This document shows, piece after piece, positions 7,489-8,904 of a stretch of DNA of 8,904 nucleotides. Source of the DNA: Bacillota bacterium (GTDB taxonomy: Bacteria > Bacillota > GCA-003054495 > Carboxydocellales > JAJZTU01). The DNA is taken from the NCBI GenBank assembly GCA_021848765.1, contig JAJZTU010000133.1, positions 1-8,904 of the forward strand, in the 5' to 3' direction. A program made the translations under genes and the position numbers. The notes under the pieces are model-generated. The model ran no database searches. It was not told the DNA's origin and worked only from the letters and a program-made list of their open reading frames with translations. The number at the start of each line of letters is the position of its first letter. Position 1 is the first letter of the stretch.

Positions 7489-7517
7489 ACTTTATCATTC
7501 CCGGCTGCTAATGACAA
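7489..7517 (-). promoter_or_regulatory. Probable promoter of nadD
   Basis: TTGTCA (7517-7512; 5 of 6 to consensus) and TAAAGT (7494-7489; 4 of 6) are 17 bp apart. The predicted start near 7482 leaves a short leader that holds the ribosome site. The -35 box begins at the T-rich end of the preceding terminator, so the two elements are packed end to end. Confidence 0.5.
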
Positions 7518-7549
7518 TAAAAAGAACAATCCACCCTGCCGGGTGGATT
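7517..7549 (-). terminator. Intrinsic terminator after the 42-aa gene
   Basis: Perfect 9-bp stem AATCCACCC / GGGTGGATT with a 4-nt loop (7549-7528), followed on the minus strand by the T-rich GTTCTTTTTATT. It starts 30 nt beyond the stop codon of the 42-residue reading frame, which supports that frame as a real short transcription unit. Confidence 0.8.
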
Positions 7550-7578
7550 TTCATAAAACCTGTGGTTTGCGCAATTCT

Positions 7579-7707
7579 TTAGTCGTCGACACTAAAGAAG
7601 CCGGGGAAGATAAAGATGATCAGGATGAACAGTAACAGGATGGCTAAAATCTCGCTGTTACCCCCCCTACGATGCCTATCGTGCCTATGATGATGGCGTT
7701 TTGACAT
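7579..7707 (-). CDS. Putative 42-aa His-rich single-helix membrane microprotein
   Basis: A short reading frame not matching any family I can name with certainty. ATG at 7707-7705, TAA at 7581-7579. Residues 1-16 are basic and rich in histidine (MSKRHHHRHDRHRRGG, five His), which could bind metal. Residues 20-38 are a hydrophobic run of Ile, Leu and Phe ending in FPGFF, long enough to cross a membrane once; the tail is SVDD. By the positive-inside rule the His-rich end would face the cytoplasm. AAAGGGGTG at 7721-7713 is a good ribosome site 5 nt before the ATG, and a terminator follows 30 nt after the stop. The layout recalls small membrane proteins made during sporulation in Firmicutes (YjcZ-like), but the glycine-rich signature of that family is missing. 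Function unknown. Confidence 0.65.
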   Translation of the reverse strand: MSKRHHHRHDRHRRGGNSEILAILLLFILIIFIFPGFFSVDD

Positions 7708-7712
7708 ATTTA

Positions 7713-7838
7713 CACCCCTTTCCCGGGCTAACCGCTGATTTGTTTATGGCGCCCGTCTTTCCACCTGCCTAAACGGGAAAGGGTAGTTTAGTTACTACAT
7801 AATATTAGCTAAGTAACCTGAGTGTTACCTTTGCGTCA
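7713..7838 (-). promoter_or_regulatory. Structured leader with ribosome-site sequestration (candidate cis-regulatory RNA)
   Basis: In the minus direction, CCCTTTCCCG (7783-7774) and CGGGAAAGGG (7725-7716) form a perfect 10-bp stem; the second arm contains most of the ribosome site of the 42-aa gene. The 48-nt enclosed loop can form an inner hairpin GTTTAGGC / GCCATAAAC with one bulge, and ACGGGC can alternatively pair with GCCCG. Upstream, GGTAAC (7829-7824), GGTTACT (7818-7812) and AGTAAC (7796-7791) offer two competing stems, and GTAGT / ACTAC (7798-7794 / 7787-7783) a third. The arrangement fits a translational switch or RNA thermometer. I checked it by eye against the common riboswitch motifs I know and recognise none. 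Confidence 0.45.
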
Positions 7839-7843
7839 AAATG

Positions 7844-7852
7844 CTTATAACA
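7844..7852 (-). promoter_or_regulatory. Possible extended -10 promoter for the 42-aa gene
   Basis: TGTTATAAG at 7852-7844 fits an extended -10 element (TGN + TATAAT-like, 5 of 6). No good -35 box is seen at 16-18 bp, which is tolerated with an extended -10. A start near 7837 would give a leader of about 130 nt that carries all the hairpins described before the 42-aa gene. Confidence 0.35.
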
Positions 7853-7883
7853 TCTTAGGCCGGAATAAAAACAAAAGTATTTA

Positions 7884-7923
7884 AAGAAAAAAGAACCACA
7901 GGAGTGGCATTCTTCCTGTGGTT
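7884..7923 (-). terminator. Strong intrinsic terminator after the Cys-rich gene
   Basis: Perfect 10-bp stem AACCACAGGA / TCCTGTGGTT with a 10-nt loop (7923-7894), followed on the minus strand by CTTTTTTCTTT. It starts 6 nt after the stop codon of the Cys-rich gene. The opposite strand also has a T-run (7922-7926), so it could work in both directions. Confidence 0.9.
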
Positions 7924-7929
7924 TTTCTG

Positions 7930-8106
7930 CTATTGTCCCAGTTGGTCCGCATATACCTTATGGATTTTGTCGTGGAAATCCTGATGGCACTCGGGGCAGA
8001 CGCACCAGCAAGCCCGGTCTACCTTGTTCTCCTCCTCAAGGACCCAGGTGCAAAGGAGATCAGCTTCACCTTGCTTCCCGCAGAGTTGACAACCAGTGCA
8101 TTTCAT
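7930..8106 (-). CDS. Cys-rich small protein, probable zinc-binding
   Basis: A 58-residue protein with eight cysteines. The N-terminus is MKCTGCQLCGK with Cys3, Cys6 and Cys9; Cys19 stands alone; a second cluster ACWCVCPECHQDFH has Cys33, Cys35, Cys37 and Cys40, with His41, His45 and His49 behind it. Paired CxxC knuckles about 30 residues apart suggest a zinc ribbon or rubredoxin-like knuckle; the extra Cys could hold a second metal. No membrane segment or signal peptide. The frame opens at GTG 8115, but ATG 8106 lies 5 nt after the GGGGTGA ribosome site and is preferred. It has its own promoter-like sequence and a strong terminator, so it is probably a single-gene unit. I do not recognise a named family; function unknown. 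Confidence 0.8.
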   Translation of the reverse strand: MKCTGCQLCGKQGEADLLCTWVLEEENKVDRACWCVCPECHQDFHDKIHKVYADQLGQ

Positions 8107-8131
8107 AAAGCTCACCCCTTTCTTTTTTCAT

Positions 8132-8161
8132 ATCATATGCCGGCCGATATGTTTTGCTCAA
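8132..8161 (-). promoter_or_regulatory. Probable promoter of the Cys-rich gene
   Basis: TTGAGC (8161-8156) and TATGAT (8137-8132; 5 of 6) are 18 bp apart, placing the start near 8125, about 20 nt before the ATG. The spacer contains CATAT ... ATATG around a GC-rich core (CATATCGGCCGGCATATG), an imperfect inverted repeat overlapping the -10 box where a regulator could bind. Confidence 0.5.
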
Positions 8162-8346
8162 GAGTGAACCGGCGAAATGCCTAAAAAAGGGGGGTGAACA
8201 TGCTATAAATTTTTGATTTTCAGCTTTGTACTAGCCGATAGGACTTTGTTCCGCCTTGAACTAATATTATCTACCGCTTGCAGCATCCAGGGCGCTTTTT
8301 ACCTGCAGCTTACGACCTATCCCCGTGGATCAGGTTCGACTGGTCT
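8162..8346. other. Intergenic stretch after the RND gene, no gene seen
   Basis: No open frame with a usable ribosome site is found on either strand. On the plus strand a good GGGGGTGA precedes ATG at 8199, but the frame stops after two codons. A GATAGG / CCTATC pair (8321-8316 and 8242-8237) is too short and too far apart to count. No clear terminator follows the RND stop codon. Confidence 0.5.
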
Positions 8347-8904
8347 CTATGCCCCGGCCTTTTGCCTGTGTACCGAACCCCTGAGCTTCCGGCCGGTTTT
8401 TCGTAACCACTGCTTGCCATCGTCAATCAGGGTGTAGGCTACCGGAATTACAACAGGTGTCAGGATGGTTGACGTGATTAATCCGCCTACCAGCACCACC
8501 CCCATACCTTTTCTGACTTCCGCCCCATCAGCAATGGCCAAAGCCGTGGGCAGCATCCCGAAAATCATGGTGACTGAGGTCATGAAGATAGGCCTTAAAC
8601 GGGTGGTCCCGGCTTCCAGCAAGGCCTCCTTCAGACTCTTGCCCCGTTCCATCAGGGTATTGGTATAATCTATCAACAAAGTACCGTTTTTAGCGGCCAG
8701 GCCGTCGAGCATGATTAACCCGATAAAGGACATCATATCCAGGTCGTTCCCCGTTAGAGCCAAGGCTGTCAGTGCTCCAATCGCGCCACAGGGCAGGGAC
8801 AACATCCTGATCAAGGGTGTCAGGTAGGACTCATAAAGGATAACCAGAATCATGTAGACCAGGAGCAAGGAAAGGAGCAGGGCAAAAATCAGGTCGGCAA
8901 AAGA
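8347..8904 (-). CDS. RND-family efflux permease, C-terminal part (cut by window edge)
   Basis: Inner-membrane proton-driven exporter of the AcrB/HAE-1 or heavy-metal type. Only the last 185 residues are present; the frame runs open through 8904, beginning SFADLIFALLLS before the internal LLLVYMILVILYES, so the true start lies outside the window. The segment covers the region of transmembrane helices 8-12: the YES/PL turn after the first helix, GLIMLDGLAAKNGTLLIDY with the lysine equivalent to AcrB Lys940 of the proton relay, then RPIFMTSVTMIFGMLPTAL and the final GGLITSTILTPVVIPVAY helix. A short basic tail (WLRKTGRKLRG) follows, normal for the family. Stop is TAG at 8349-8347. Substrates cannot be told without the periplasmic loops. 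A partner membrane-fusion protein gene would be expected upstream, outside the window. Confidence 0.9.
   Translation of the reverse strand, partial: SFADLIFALLLSLLLVYMILVILYESYLTPLIRMLSLPCGAIGALTALALTGNDLDMMSFIGLIMLDGLAAKNGTLLIDYTNTLMERGKSLKEALLEAGTTRLRPIFMTSVTMIFGMLPTALAIADGAEVRKGMGVVLVGGLITSTILTPVVIPVAYTLIDDGKQWLRKTGRKLRGSVHRQKAGA

Noticed and set aside
7740..7773. Sigma-B-like promoter (GTTTAG ... GGGCGC) before the 42-aa gene
   Set aside because: The spacing is close to that of a sigma-B site but the -10 part is poor, and the same bases take part in the leader stems.
7713..7838. Cyclic-di-GMP or SAM riboswitch in the leader of the 42-aa gene
   Set aside because: GACGCAAAG resembles part of the c-di-GMP-I motif, and AGGTGGAAAGACGGGCGCC loosely resembles part of the SAM-I core, but the other conserved segments of each class are absent.
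8301..8346. tRNA- or tmRNA-like T-arm (GGTTCGAC) on the plus strand
   Set aside because: No acceptor stem, anticodon arm or CCA end can be assembled around it, and the match is a few bases only.
8213..8437. Plus-strand open frame of 74 codons
   Set aside because: It has no ribosome site, overlaps the end of the RND gene antisense, and shows no domain.

Overview
This 8.9 kb window is almost entirely coded on the minus strand, so transcription runs from high to low coordinates. Strong AGGAGG-type ribosome sites, GTG/TTG alternative starts, a leucine T-box leader, compact intrinsic terminators and the set nadD / yqeK / rsfS point to a Firmicute. The roughly 50% GC and an RND-type exporter suggest an anaerobic Clostridia lineage of the Peptococcaceae/Desulfotomaculum kind; that placement is inference from style, not from a marker-gene comparison.

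Reading in the direction of transcription: (1) the C-terminal end of an RND efflux permease, cut by the window edge (8904-8347); (2) a 58-residue Cys-rich, probably zinc-binding protein with its own promoter and a strong terminator (8161-7884); (3) a structured leader of about 130 nt followed by a 42-residue His-rich, single-helix membrane microprotein and a terminator (7852-7517); (4) nadD (NAD synthesis), then a small RRM RNA-binding protein closed by a terminator (7517-6393); (5) yqeK (Ap4A hydrolase), rsfS (ribosome silencing factor) and a short CvfB/YitL-type S1 protein (6381-4653); (6) a consensus promoter and a complete T-box leader with a CUC leucine specifier (4620-4285), then an acyl-CoA synthetase and leuS (4221-2).

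Most genes are housekeeping: cofactor synthesis, signalling-nucleotide clean-up, ribosome hibernation and tRNA charging. The parts that are not textbook are an acyl-CoA synthetase as first gene of a leucine T-box operon, with leuS second; the 42-aa microprotein whose ribosome site lies in a perfect 10-bp inverted repeat; and an RRM gene placed between nadD and yqeK, preceded by a three-arm set of complementary repeats. No rRNA, tRNA, CRISPR array, insertion sequence or phage gene is visible. The only stretch over 300 bases without a gene (4222-4652) is filled by the T-box leader and its promoter.
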